Shown here one piece after another: positions 1 through 9,605 of a stretch of DNA of 64,000 bases. The notes below the pieces were generated by a model. It was not told the origin of the DNA. It did no database searches and saw only the letters and a list, made by a program, of their open reading frames with translations. Position 1 is the stretch's first letter, and every line of letters begins with the position of its first letter. This DNA comes from Nonomuraea thailandensis. Lineage in GTDB: Bacteria; Actinomycetota; Actinomycetes; Streptosporangiales; Streptosporangiaceae. A program made the position numbers and the translations under genes. The DNA lies in NCBI RefSeq assembly GCF_024172165.1, contig NZ_JAMZEB010000002.1, forward strand, positions 8,282,501 through 8,346,500, written 5' to 3'.

Positions 1-447
1 CTCCCTGCTGACCAGCCGCCCCGGCAGCTCGGCCAGCACCCGCAGCACCCGCCGGTGGTGCGGGTCGGGCGGCGCCCCAGGCCGCCCCCCGGCCGGCACC
101 CCGAGCTGCCCCGCCCATCTCAGCACGGCGCACGCCCGCGCGTGCCCGTACCGCACCACGAACCCGGGGTTGTCCCAGGTGCGTGGGAAGTCCGGCCAGG
201 CCGGCTCGAAGGGGACGGCCACGGCCTCCAGGTCCATGGGCGGCTCGGTCAGGACGATCCGCAGGAAGCCCCTTCCCCTGACCTCGGCCGAGGCCACCCC
301 GCTCAGGCCGCGCAGGCGGCGGGCCAGCTCCTCGGCGGGGAGCCGCCGCCGCAGGGCCGCCGCCGACACGTACGCGCACTCACGCTCCCAGGTGCCCTCG
401 GGCTCGGGGTGCTCCCCCAGCACCCCGGCCAGCTCCCCAGGTGTCAT
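1..447 (-). CDS. nrtL: ArgS-related anticodon-binding protein NrtL, partial
   Basis: The first 149 codons are in the window and the C-terminus runs off its left edge. The start is the ATG at 447. The visible protein has a short N-terminal region like the additional domain of arginyl-tRNA synthetase, including a VASAEVRGRGFLRI stretch. It then passes into a segment NPGFVVRYGHARACAVL that resembles the start of a DALR anticodon-binding domain. No catalytic HIGH or KMSK core is present between them. In many actinomycetes a stand-alone protein of this shape lies next to lysA, which would be just outside the window. Function as a tRNA-binding or translation-linked protein is inferred from the family. 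A truncated arginyl-tRNA synthetase is the main alternative. Confidence 0.65.
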   Translation of the reverse strand, partial: MTPGELAGVLGEHPEPEGTWERECAYVSAAALRRRLPAEELARRLRGLSGVASAEVRGRGFLRIVLTEPPMDLEAVAVPFEPAWPDFPRTWDNPGFVVRYGHARACAVLRWAGQLGVPAGGRPGAPPDPHHRRVLRVLAELPGRLVSRE

Positions 448-457
448 GGGGACGAGC

Positions 458-2335
458 CTAGATGAGCGCGTGCGGCTCCGCCGAGCCGTACTCGACCAGG
501 TGGGCGGCTCCCAGGAGCCAGCGGTCCTCGTCGCGCACCCGTACGTAGCCGAACCGGTCCGCCGAGAAGACCTTGATCCCGTCCGTGCGGCACTGCCGCA
601 TCAGCACCTCGTCCCAGCCGTCCGTGAGGTCGGCGAAGCCCAGCTCGCGCAGCGCGTTGCGGCGGGCCAGCAGGGTGCCGCCGGCGATCTCGGGCAGGTA
701 GCCGTACTCGGCCTCCGGCTGCTTGAGCAGCGTGGCCTGGGGCTTGCGCAGGTGGGCGTAGAAGGCGGCCTTGCCGACGATGTCGGCCGTGCTGAACAGG
801 AAGGCGCGCCGCAGGTCCGACAGGTAGTAGGGGCCGTAGACGTCGCGCGGGTCCATGACCGCGACGAGGTCGGCCTCGCACAGGTCGATGCCGGCGTTGA
901 GCATGGCGCCCTCGGTCATCGCCGCCTGCGGGCGGCGGTGGATGACCTCCACGTCCGGCAGCACGTCGCGGGCCCGCAGCTCGGCCTCGGGCGGGCCGAT
1001 GACGATGAGCTGGTCCACCCCGGACTGCTTGGCGACCTGGGCCAGGGCGTGCTCCAGCAGGTACGGGTCGAGCACGGGCAGCAGGACGGAGGTGTTGAGC
1101 GTGGGCCGGGCGCTGGGCAGGCCGATGGCGTCGAGCAGCTCGTCGACGCGCTCGCTCATGGTCCCCATCGAGTACGCCCGCCGCAGCGCCACGTGCGCCC
1201 GCCGGCCGTCCGCCTCGGGGCCGATCGGCGTGCCGCAGGCGGCGATCTCGGCCAGCCGCCACTGCGGCGTGCCCGGCGGGCAGTCGGCGGCGGCGGGCCA
1301 GCGGTAGGAGGTCAGGACGTCGGGGTAGGACAGGTGCTCGGGCAGGAGCTGGTCGAGCGTGAGCACCCGGTCGATGCGGCCCCCGGCCAGCGGCAGCGGG
1401 TTGTGCACCCGGGGCTGCACGCCGTACTGCAGGCGCGGCCAGGCCACGGTCAGGTCGGCGGTGAAGCGGTGCTCGAACAGGTCGGCCGCGGCGGCGTACG
1501 CCGACACCTCGCCCTTGGTGTGCCAGAACACGGTGCGGATGCCGCGCTCCGCGCACCAGGCCAGCAGCGCCTTGAGGCCCTCACCCGGCTCGCCGGTGAT
1601 CTCCTCGGCCCACGGGCCCTGCGTGACGGACTCGACGACCAGCAGGTGCGGCACCTCCAGGGGGAGCACCCTGGCGAAGTCGCGGGGCGTGAAGCCGGTG
1701 GTCTGCCGCCACTCGTAGCGCAGCAGCGCCTCGGCGTGCGGGTCGGCGATCACCGCGGCCGTCAGGTGCGGGCGCGTGTTGGGGCCGGTGGGCACGCGGT
1801 ACGGCTTGAGCTTGAAGGAGGCGCCGTTGAGCGTCCTGGTCGTGGTGGTGGCCTGGAAGGCGGCTCCCGGGCGCTCGTCCCTGGGCTTGGCGGCGCCGGC
1901 CACCGGCTTGCGCTTGGGCGCGATGGGGCGCTTGACCGGCTTGGCGGCGCCCCTCAGACCCTTGGCCAGGCGTACCGGGTTGCTCTTGCCGCTCTTGATG
2001 GCGTCGCCGAGCCGGCTCCAGCGGGCGACCTTCATCGAGGACAGCTTCCACTGCGCCACCTCGGCCTGGAAGCGCTGCTCGGCCAGCTCCCTGCGCAGTC
2101 TGTCGGAGGTGACCTGCTCGGCGGCCAGCCGCTCCTCGATGTCGCTGAGCTGCTCGGACAGCGCCCGGGCCTCCTCGGCGTGCTCCTGCGCCGCGGCCAG
2201 CTCGGCCTGGGCGGCGTCCAGCAGCCTGGCCAGCTCGGCAGCCCGCCCGGCCTGCGCGATCGCATCGCGCAACGCCCGCCGCGTGCTCTCTAGCTCGATA
2301 GACAAACCCGGACCTCCGCTCTCGTAGCCCGCCAA
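458..2335 (-). CDS. Coiled-coil glycosyltransferase, CgeB-like plus GT-A-like domain
   Basis: The product is 625 residues. Residues 10-110 are rich in A, E, L and R with heptad spacing and should form a coiled coil. A basic, proline-rich linker follows to about 160 (KRPIAPKRKPVAG). The middle part, about 190-410, has the CgeB/YkvP-like pattern of GT-B glycosyltransferases, including HVALRRAYS after a W-x-x-AEIAACG motif. The last 190 residues look like a nucleotide-sugar GT-A fold with a DPRD element in place of DXD. I infer a cytoplasmic glycosyltransferase acting on a surface glycan or glycoconjugate. It is divergent from the asparagine-synthetase-like gene, 44 bases away, so the two probably share a control region. 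The acceptor and donor sugars cannot be read from the sequence. Confidence 0.72.
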   Translation of the reverse strand: MAGYESGGPGLSIELESTRRALRDAIAQAGRAAELARLLDAAQAELAAAQEHAEEARALSEQLSDIEERLAAEQVTSDRLRRELAEQRFQAEVAQWKLSSMKVARWSRLGDAIKSGKSNPVRLAKGLRGAAKPVKRPIAPKRKPVAGAAKPRDERPGAAFQATTTTRTLNGASFKLKPYRVPTGPNTRPHLTAAVIADPHAEALLRYEWRQTTGFTPRDFARVLPLEVPHLLVVESVTQGPWAEEITGEPGEGLKALLAWCAERGIRTVFWHTKGEVSAYAAAADLFEHRFTADLTVAWPRLQYGVQPRVHNPLPLAGGRIDRVLTLDQLLPEHLSYPDVLTSYRWPAAADCPPGTPQWRLAEIAACGTPIGPEADGRRAHVALRRAYSMGTMSERVDELLDAIGLPSARPTLNTSVLLPVLDPYLLEHALAQVAKQSGVDQLIVIGPPEAELRARDVLPDVEVIHRRPQAAMTEGAMLNAGIDLCEADLVAVMDPRDVYGPYYLSDLRRAFLFSTADIVGKAAFYAHLRKPQATLLKQPEAEYGYLPEIAGGTLLARRNALRELGFADLTDGWDEVLMRQCRTDGIKVFSADRFGYVRVRDEDRWLLGAAHLVEYGSAEPHALI

Positions 2336-2379
2336 AGGATACTCTTTGCCGAGAAGCGTCTTGAAGGGATTGAGATCCG

Positions 2380-4017
2380 GTGCAGTTCAACGTGCGGCCC
2401 TATGTCTGCGGCGCTCTCGGCCGGATCGACACCTCGGTGCTCGGCAAGCTGATGGCGGCGGGGCCCAAGGTCTGGCCCGCGCTGCAGTCGGCCGACGCGG
2501 CGCTGTTCAGCTCCTCGCCGTTGCCGCCCTACCACCGTGCCGGCGACTCCTACGCCTTCGCCTGGGGCGAGCGCGGGCCGAAGGCCGCCGAGGACGAGTG
2601 GATCACGGTCGCGGAGACGTACGAGACGCCCGGGCTGATCGGCGACGGCCGGAAGGTGACGCTGCACACGGGCGCGCTGGGCCTGGTGGACGTCTACTAC
2701 GTGCGGCTGGGCGAGGCGGTCTACTTCTCCTCGCTGATCCAGCCCCTGCTCAGCCTCGTGCCCGTCCAGATCGACTGGTCGGCGTGGGCCTCGATCCTGC
2801 AGGTGACGTTCCCGCTGGGCGAGGCGACCCCGTACACCGAGGTCAGGCGGCTGCCCGGGGCGAGCGCGCTGGTGTTCGAGCACGGCCGCCTGGCGACCGA
2901 GCGGCGGCTGCCGCGCTGGCTGCGCACGGAGCCGTACGAGAAGTGGATCAGCCCGCGGGAGATCGTCGAGCTGCTGGACGGCGTGTACGAGGAGTACGAC
3001 GGGCGCAGGCTGCTGGTGCCGGTCAGCGGCGGCTACGACTCGCGGCTGCTGGCCAGCGTGGCCAGGGCGCGCGGGTTCGACGTGGAGTCGTGGACGACCA
3101 GCCCCGACGACGGCACCGACACCGACATCGCCTTCGCCAGGTCGATCACCAGGGAGCTGGGCATCCCGCACCGGGTGATCACCCAGGACGCCGCCGATTA
3201 CCCGGCCGACGCGATGGAGGTGGCGCGCAGGCTGGAGTACCTGACGCCGCACCACGCCTGGTACGCGCCCTTCGCCAAGGAGGTGCACGGCGCGGGCCGG
3301 ATCCTGGTCGACGGGCTGGCCGGCGGGCCGCTGCTGAAGAACTTCATGGTCAGCGGGGCCGCGCTGGAGGCCACGACGCAGGCCGAGCGGTCGGCGGCCG
3401 TGCTGGCCTCGCTCTCGCTCGGGCAGCCGACGCAGCCGTTCCTGTCGAAGGCCGCGGCGCAGTGGATGGACGAGACGGTGCGCGAGCAGTTCCAGGCCGC
3501 CACCTCGATGCTCCACGGGCACCGGGCCGAGCTGCCGCTGTCGGTGCTGCACACCAGGACGGTGCGGGGCATCGCGCGCTCCGCGGTGAACCTGGTGGGC
3601 CCCGAGGCGTCGTTCGCGGCGCCGTTCATCCATCCGGAGTTCTTCGACGCCGCGCTGTCGGTCGGCGTGGCGCGCAAGGACAAGGGCCGCTTCTACCGCG
3701 AGGTGCTCTACGCGGCCAATCCGCGCGTGGCTGCCCTGCCCTCGACGAACGTGATCAAGCAGCCGCTCCAGCGCGTGCCGCTGCGCTCCACGGCCGCTCC
3801 TGCCCGAAACTATTCGCACCGCATGCTGGAGGTTCTGGCCACCCGCGTGCCGAACCTGCTGTCGGACGAGCTGCACGAGGTGGTGGCAGGCGGGCCCGAC
3901 GCGCTGACCAGGTTCAACGGCTGGAACGACCGGTTCTGGGTGCGCGGACTCGTGCTGTTCGGGCTCTGGCTGAGCGACTTCGAGAACGACCTCTCCGACC
4001 TGGCCACACCTTTTTAG
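2380..4017 (+). CDS. Asparagine synthetase-like ATP pyrophosphatase
   Basis: The product is 545 residues and starts at a GTG. The PP-loop motif VPVSGGYDSRLLASVA near residues 213-228 is the ATP-pyrophosphatase signature of asparagine synthetase and beta-lactam synthetase family enzymes. The N-terminal 200 residues keep the general outline of the amidohydrolase half (for example TLHTGALGLVDVYY), but there is no catalytic Cys2 after the start. Glutamine hydrolysis is therefore unlikely, and the enzyme would use ammonia or another amine, or be an amide ligase of different specificity. Such proteins are found beside glycosyltransferases in surface-polysaccharide loci, which fits the divergent CgeB-like neighbour. 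The substrate is unknown. No signal peptide or membrane helix is seen. Confidence 0.75.
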   Translation: MQFNVRPYVCGALGRIDTSVLGKLMAAGPKVWPALQSADAALFSSSPLPPYHRAGDSYAFAWGERGPKAAEDEWITVAETYETPGLIGDGRKVTLHTGALGLVDVYYVRLGEAVYFSSLIQPLLSLVPVQIDWSAWASILQVTFPLGEATPYTEVRRLPGASALVFEHGRLATERRLPRWLRTEPYEKWISPREIVELLDGVYEEYDGRRLLVPVSGGYDSRLLASVARARGFDVESWTTSPDDGTDTDIAFARSITRELGIPHRVITQDAADYPADAMEVARRLEYLTPHHAWYAPFAKEVHGAGRILVDGLAGGPLLKNFMVSGAALEATTQAERSAAVLASLSLGQPTQPFLSKAAAQWMDETVREQFQAATSMLHGHRAELPLSVLHTRTVRGIARSAVNLVGPEASFAAPFIHPEFFDAALSVGVARKDKGRFYREVLYAANPRVAALPSTNVIKQPLQRVPLRSTAAPARNYSHRMLEVLATRVPNLLSDELHEVVAGGPDALTRFNGWNDRFWVRGLVLFGLWLSDFENDLSDLATPF

Positions 4018-4269
4018 TGAACTGTGGGTAACAGGGCGATTACGTTCTGATCTCGCGGGTATTACACCTCGCACAGCAGAAGCGGGTTCCGGAAAGCCAA
4101 CGGGCTGGTAGTGTTCGGCCCGTAAGCGCCGCACAAACGGGCACCAGATCACAAATCCGGTCTCGTTCGAGGGCAGTGGAGTTCGCAGGGATGACGACTC
4201 CACGCGGCGCGGTCACCAGATAACAACGCCGGGGCAACCGGTGACTTCGTCCTGCCCACATCTCTTCCT

Positions 4270-5994
4270 GTGAGCGACATCATGATCAACGCATCCCCAT
4301 CGCCGGAGCCGATCTCCGAGGCCTTCGTCTCGGAGGACCCAGCCTGGTACAAGCGGGCGGTGTTCTACGAGGTTCTCGTCCGAGGGTTCAAGGACTCCAA
4401 CGGCGACGGCACCGGCGATCTGCGCGGCCTCATCGAGAAGCTCGGCTATCTCGAGTGGCTCGGCGTGGACTGCCTGTGGTTGCTGCCGCTGTACGAGTCT
4501 CCGCTGCGTGACGGCGGTTACGACATTTCGGACTATATGAAGATCCTCCCGGACTTCGGGGACCTGGGGGACTTCGTCGCGCTGATCGAGAAGGCCCATG
4601 AGAAGGGCCTTCGGATCATCACCGACCTCGTGATGAACCACACCAGTGACCGGCACCCCTGGTTCCAGGCGTCCCGGCACGACCCCGAGGGGCCGTACGG
4701 CGACTTCTACGTGTGGTCCGACCATCCCGGCGGCTACCCCGACGCGCCGATCATCTTCATCGGCGCCGAGGAGTCCAACTGGACCTACGACCCGGTGCGC
4801 AAGCAGTACTACTGGCACCGCTTCTTCCACCACCAGCCGGACCTGAACTATGACAACCCGGCGGTGCAGGAGGCCATGCTGGAGGTGCTGCGCTTCTGGC
4901 TGGACCTGGGCATCGACGGGTTCCGGCTGGACGCGGTGCCGTACCTGTTCGAGCGTGAGGGCACCGCGTGCTCCGGGCTCCCGGAGACGCACGCGTACCT
5001 GAAGAAGATCCGCGCGGAGGTCGACCGCCTCTATCCCGACCGGGTGCTGCTGGCCGAGGCCAACGGCTGGCCCGAGGACGTGGTGGAGTACTTCGGCGAC
5101 CCCACCACGGGCGGCGACGAGTGCCACATGGCCTTCCACTTCCCGCTCATGCCGCGCATCTACATGGCGGTCAAGAAGGAGACCAGGGAGCCCATCTCCG
5201 AGATCATGTCCCGCACGCCCAAGCTGCCGGAGAAGGCGCAGTGGGGCATCTTCCTGCGAAACCACGACGAGCTCACGCTCGAGACGGTGACCGAGGAAGA
5301 GCGCGACTACATGCACAAGGAGTACGCCAAGGACCCGCGCATGCGGGCCTACCTGGGCATCCGCCGCCGCCTGGCCCCGCTGCTCGACAACGACAGGGAC
5401 CGGATCGAGCTGTTCACCGCCCTGCTGCTGTCGCTGCCCGGCTCGCCGGTCATCTACTACGGTGACGAGATCGGCATGGGCGACAACATCTGGCTGGAGG
5501 ACCGCGACTCGGTCCGCACGCCGATGCAGTGGAGCCCCGACCGCAACGCCGGGTTCTCCTCGGCCGACCCGGGCCGGCTCTACCTGCCCGCGGTCATGGA
5601 CCCGATCTACGGCTTCCAGGCGGTCAACGTGGAGGCCCAGCAGCGGCACGAGGGGTCGCTGCTGCACTTCACCCGCAAGATGCTGGAGATCCGCCGCAGG
5701 CACCCGGTGTTCGGCGTGGGCGCCTACACCGAGATGTGGTCCTCCAACCCGTGCGTGCTCACGTACGTGCGCGAGGAGGGCGACGACGTGATGCTGTGCG
5801 TCAACAACCTGTCGAAGTTCCCGCAGCCCGTCGAGCTCGACCTGCGGCGCTTCGAGGGCATGACGCCGGTGGAGGCCAGGGGCGGCGTGCCGTTCCCGCC
5901 GATCGGGGAGCTGCCCTACCTGCTCACCCTGCCGGGGCACGGCTTCTACTGGTTCGCGCTGAAGAAGGCCGAGGCCGACCTCAGCGAGAGGTGA
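4270..5994 (+). CDS. treS: Trehalose synthase (maltose alpha-D-glucosyltransferase)
   Basis: This is a 574-residue GH13 enzyme that interconverts maltose and trehalose in the cytoplasm. All four GH13 regions are visible: DLVMNH at 119-124, GFRLDAV with nucleophile Asp221, AEAN with acid/base Glu263, and NHDE with His332-Asp333. The opening VFYEVLVRGFKDSNGDGTGD is diagnostic for TreS. Length is typical, with no fused maltokinase domain. The GTG at 4270 gives the longest natural N-terminus; an ATG at 4282 is a possible alternative, and neither has a strong ribosome site. In many actinomycetes treS is followed by a maltokinase and glgB. Here it stands alone, and its 3' end overlaps the opposing permease gene by 14 bases. 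The treXYZ operon lies about 17 kb away. Confidence 0.95.
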   Translation: MSDIMINASPSPEPISEAFVSEDPAWYKRAVFYEVLVRGFKDSNGDGTGDLRGLIEKLGYLEWLGVDCLWLLPLYESPLRDGGYDISDYMKILPDFGDLGDFVALIEKAHEKGLRIITDLVMNHTSDRHPWFQASRHDPEGPYGDFYVWSDHPGGYPDAPIIFIGAEESNWTYDPVRKQYYWHRFFHHQPDLNYDNPAVQEAMLEVLRFWLDLGIDGFRLDAVPYLFEREGTACSGLPETHAYLKKIRAEVDRLYPDRVLLAEANGWPEDVVEYFGDPTTGGDECHMAFHFPLMPRIYMAVKKETREPISEIMSRTPKLPEKAQWGIFLRNHDELTLETVTEEERDYMHKEYAKDPRMRAYLGIRRRLAPLLDNDRDRIELFTALLLSLPGSPVIYYGDEIGMGDNIWLEDRDSVRTPMQWSPDRNAGFSSADPGRLYLPAVMDPIYGFQAVNVEAQQRHEGSLLHFTRKMLEIRRRHPVFGVGAYTEMWSSNPCVLTYVREEGDDVMLCVNNLSKFPQPVELDLRRFEGMTPVEARGGVPFPPIGELPYLLTLPGHGFYWFALKKAEADLSER

Positions 5995-8244
5995 CCGGCA
6001 CCTGGGCACGGGCCGCGCGGCGCGCCGGGATGAGCGCCACCGCCAGGGCCGTGCCCACGGCGACCAGCACCGCCACCGCCAGCGTCAGGGGCGACGGCGC
6101 GCGGCCGATGCCCGCGCCTACGCCGCTGGTGTGGCCCTGCCAGTCGATCAGCCCGGTGACGACGGAGATCCCCGCCGCGGCGCCCACGCCCACGCCCAGC
6201 ACCACCAGCAGCCCCGTGCCGGTCACCAGCGTGGCCATGACCTGGCGCGGGGTCAGCCCCATGGCCTTGAGGACGGCCAGGTCGAAGGCGTGGTCGCGCA
6301 GGCCGAGCGCGCTGGCGGTGAGCAGGTTGGCCAGGCCGATCAGGGTCAGCACGGCGATCAGCGCCACGATCACCACCCGGATGATCGCCAGCCGGTCGGC
6401 CGGGTTGATCGCGGCCTGCACGTCCAGGCCCTCCTTCGAGACGGCCAGCAGCCGGCCGCGCACCTCCTGCGGGTCGGCGCCCGGCTTCAGCGCCAGCGCG
6501 TAGTACTCCGGCGGCACCGCGTCCTTGGCCGCCAGGCTGTCGAGCCCCACCGAGAGCACCTCGCCGTCCTGCTCGGGCTCGACGGTCCTGCCGACGATCC
6601 GGACGATCAGCGGGGTGCCGCCCACGGTGAGCCGCACCCGGTCGCCGATCTTCAGCCCGAGCAGGTCGAGCAGCCCCTGGCCGGCGACCGCCTCGCCCTG
6701 GCGGCCGTACATGCGGCCCTCGACCACCGGGAACGGGTACGGGGTCGTCGAGCTGCCGATCGCCCGCACCCGGACCGACCGGGCCTCGCCTGGGGCCAGC
6801 GCGTTCACGTCGGTGCCCGGGTAGACCTCCGCCACGTCCTTGTCCTGGGCGGCGAGCCGCTCGGCGACCGCCGGATCCTCCTTGCCCGGCCTGACGTACA
6901 GGGCGGCGTGCTGGCCCACCTGCTCGGGGTGGGCGGAGAAGTTGTCCAGCGTGGCCCAGACGCCGAGCCCGATCGTGGTCATCATCATCGGCACGGCCAG
7001 GCCGAACGCCGTCAGGAACGCCGGCACCCGCCGGGTGAAGGCGTCTCTGGTGCCCAGGACGAGGGCGGGCGGGAGGCGTACGAGCAGGGCCAGGCGGGCC
7101 AGCCTGGACAGGTGGCCCCGCGGCGGCGCGGCGGGCACGTCGGGGATCGGCGGCGTGCGCCCGCCCCGCCAGGCGGGCACGCCGACGGCCGCCAGCACCA
7201 CCAGGGCCGTGCCCGCGACGATGGCCAGCACCGGGATGGGCGCCACCGAGCCCGCGCCGAGCATCGCCGCCATCACGCCCCAGCCCGCCAGCGTGCCGAT
7301 CGCCACGCCGAGCAGGCCGAGCGCGCCGTGCTCGACCAGGAGCAGCAGCGCGACCTGGCCCCTGGTGAAGCCCATGGACTTGAGCGTGGCCAGGTCGCGG
7401 AGCTGGCCCAGCACCCGGCCGCCGGCGGCGTTGGCCAGCGCGAGCGCGGCCGCCACCAGCCCCACCACGCCGAACAGCGCGAGCAGCGTGCCCAGCAGCC
7501 GGTTGTCCAGCTCCATGGCGGCCCTGACCTCGCGCCAGGTGTAGACGCGCTGCAGCCGGTCCTCCAGCAGCACGACCACGCGCTGCGAGACGACCTGGGA
7601 AGCCTCGGGGTCGGCCAGGCGCAGCCCGGTGACCCACTCGCTGCGGCCCAGCATGGGCTCGATGCGGTCGAGCATGTAGGGCAGCACGTAGGCCAGGCCC
7701 GGCGTCCACTCGGGGTAGAAGCCCTGGTCGGCGGAGTCGGCTATGCCGCGCACGTAGAGCGTGTGGCGGCCGCCGTTGATCGTGATGATCGTGAACGGCG
7801 CGCCGATGCGCAGCCCCAGCGAGCCGGCGAACGAGCGCTCCACCACCACCCCGTCAGGCTGCGACGGGTCCAGCCAGCGGCCCTCCGCCACCACGGGGTG
7901 CGCCACCGCCGGCGGGGTGGCGGGCATCGCGCGCAGCGAGGCCGGCTCCTTCTTGCCGTCCTGCGCCACCGTGACGGGCGCTGAGCGGTACGGCCCCGCG
8001 GTCTGCGTCACGCCGTCGATGGCGCCCAGCGAGACCTGGGGGCTGTCCTTGGTGTAGATCCAGACGTGGGCGCCGTCGGTCTGGGCCGACAGGCTGCGCC
8101 ACGGGTTGGTGCCGTCTTCGAGCAGGGTCGCCGCGGTGATCAGCGCGGCCACGATGCCGGCCACGGCGAGCACGGTCAGCACCGCCTGCCCCGTCCTGGC
8201 CCGCAGGTCGGCCCTGATCCACCGGCCACCGGCCAGCACCGTAC

Positions 8245-8248
<4 letters not shown>
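5981..8248 (-). CDS. ABC exporter permease, FtsX/MacB type
   Basis: The product is 755 residues and is the last gene of a PadR-ATPase-permease operon. It has an N-terminal helix (about 17-40), a large extracytoplasmic domain, then helices near 260-350 and 400-430. A second extracytoplasmic domain and a final helix group from about 620 follow, which is the duplicated FtsX layout. The motif LATLKSMGFTRGQVALLL and its repeat LAVLKAMGLTPRQVMATL are the coupling regions that contact the ATPase. The start overlaps the ATPase stop by four bases (ATGA), indicating translational coupling. Family members export lipids, peptides or antibiotics or act on lipoproteins. The cargo here is unknown, but a PadR repressor suggests a xenobiotic or envelope-stress inducer. 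Confidence 0.88.
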
Positions 8249-8969
<721 letters not shown>

Positions 8970-8973
<4 letters not shown>

Positions 8974-9476
8974 GCCAGATCCTCCTGGCAGCGTTCGAGC
9001 CAGTCAAGATCCGCCTGAAGATGCAACATGGCCCCTTCGATGAGCAGCATCGCCACCCGATCGGTCGGTGCGGTGCGGGACAGCAGGTCGTTCAGATCGC
9101 TCATCAGCGACAGGTAGTGACGGCGCTGACGGCTGATCAGCGCCATCCGGTCCGCGATGCCGGTGAGCGGGGCGAGCACGAGCTTCATGAAGAACTCGTC
9201 GCGCACCCTGGGGCCCTCGGTCGGCTCGTCCACCCAGGCTTCGAGCGACTCACGGCCCTTCGCGGTCAGATAGTAGACCTTCTTGTTGGGCCGGTTGGAC
9301 TGCTCCACGTCGACAGCCCTGATGAGACCGTCCTTCTCCAGCCTGCCGAGCGTGACGTAGATCTGCCCGATGTTGGGAGAGGGATAGGCGCTGCCGAAGG
9401 TCTGCTCAAGCGCTTGTTTGAGTTCGTAGCCGTGGGCAGGCTCTTTCGCCAGGAGCGCCAGCAGATGAGGCCGCAC
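8970..9476 (-). CDS. PadR family transcriptional regulator
   Basis: The 168-residue product has the PadR winged helix at 1-85: LLALLAKEPAHGYEL, then NIGQIYVTLGRLEKDGLI, then KKVYYLTAKGRESLEAW. A C-terminal helical domain for dimerisation follows. I chose the GTG at 9476 because the family begins right at the first helix and a GGGGAGGAG ribosome site lies just upstream. It is the first gene of the exporter operon and probably represses it, as PadR regulators beside ABC exporters usually do. An inverted repeat at 9491-9514 sits immediately upstream of the start and is the best operator candidate. It is divergent from the sugar importer lipoprotein gene. Confidence 0.92.
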
Positions 9477-9490
9477 CGCTCTCCTCCCCG

Positions 9491-9514
9491 CTCTGTTACG
9501 TGAGCGTTACAGAG
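9491..9514. promoter_or_regulatory. Inverted repeat, likely PadR operator
   Basis: Arms CTCTGTTACG and CGTTACAGAG are separated by TGAG; nine of ten positions pair. It begins 15 bases upstream of the PadR start codon and lies just before the -35-like box of the divergent importer gene. The position and symmetry suggest autoregulation by PadR, possibly touching both promoters. This is inference from sequence only. Confidence 0.5.
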
Positions 9515-9521
9515 CAATCCG

Positions 9522-9550
9522 TTGACCTACAGATTACCGCTGTGCATAAC
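9522..9550 (+). promoter_or_regulatory. Candidate promoter for the sugar importer operon
   Basis: TTGACC at 9522-9527 and CATAAC at 9545-9550 are separated by 17 bases, a good sigma70/HrdB-like match for this genome. The importer GTG start at 9606, with GGAGG at 9594-9598, lies about 55 bases downstream. Confidence 0.5.
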
Positions 9551-9605
9551 ATGAATGCATCTACCTAACACGTATGTAATTCAACTTGAACGTGGAGGAA
9601 ACAGG

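Noticed and set aside
4100..4123. ACGGGC/GCCCGT hairpin between the asparagine-synthetase-like gene and treS
   Set aside because: The stem is six bases with a 12-base loop, which is expected by chance at this GC content.
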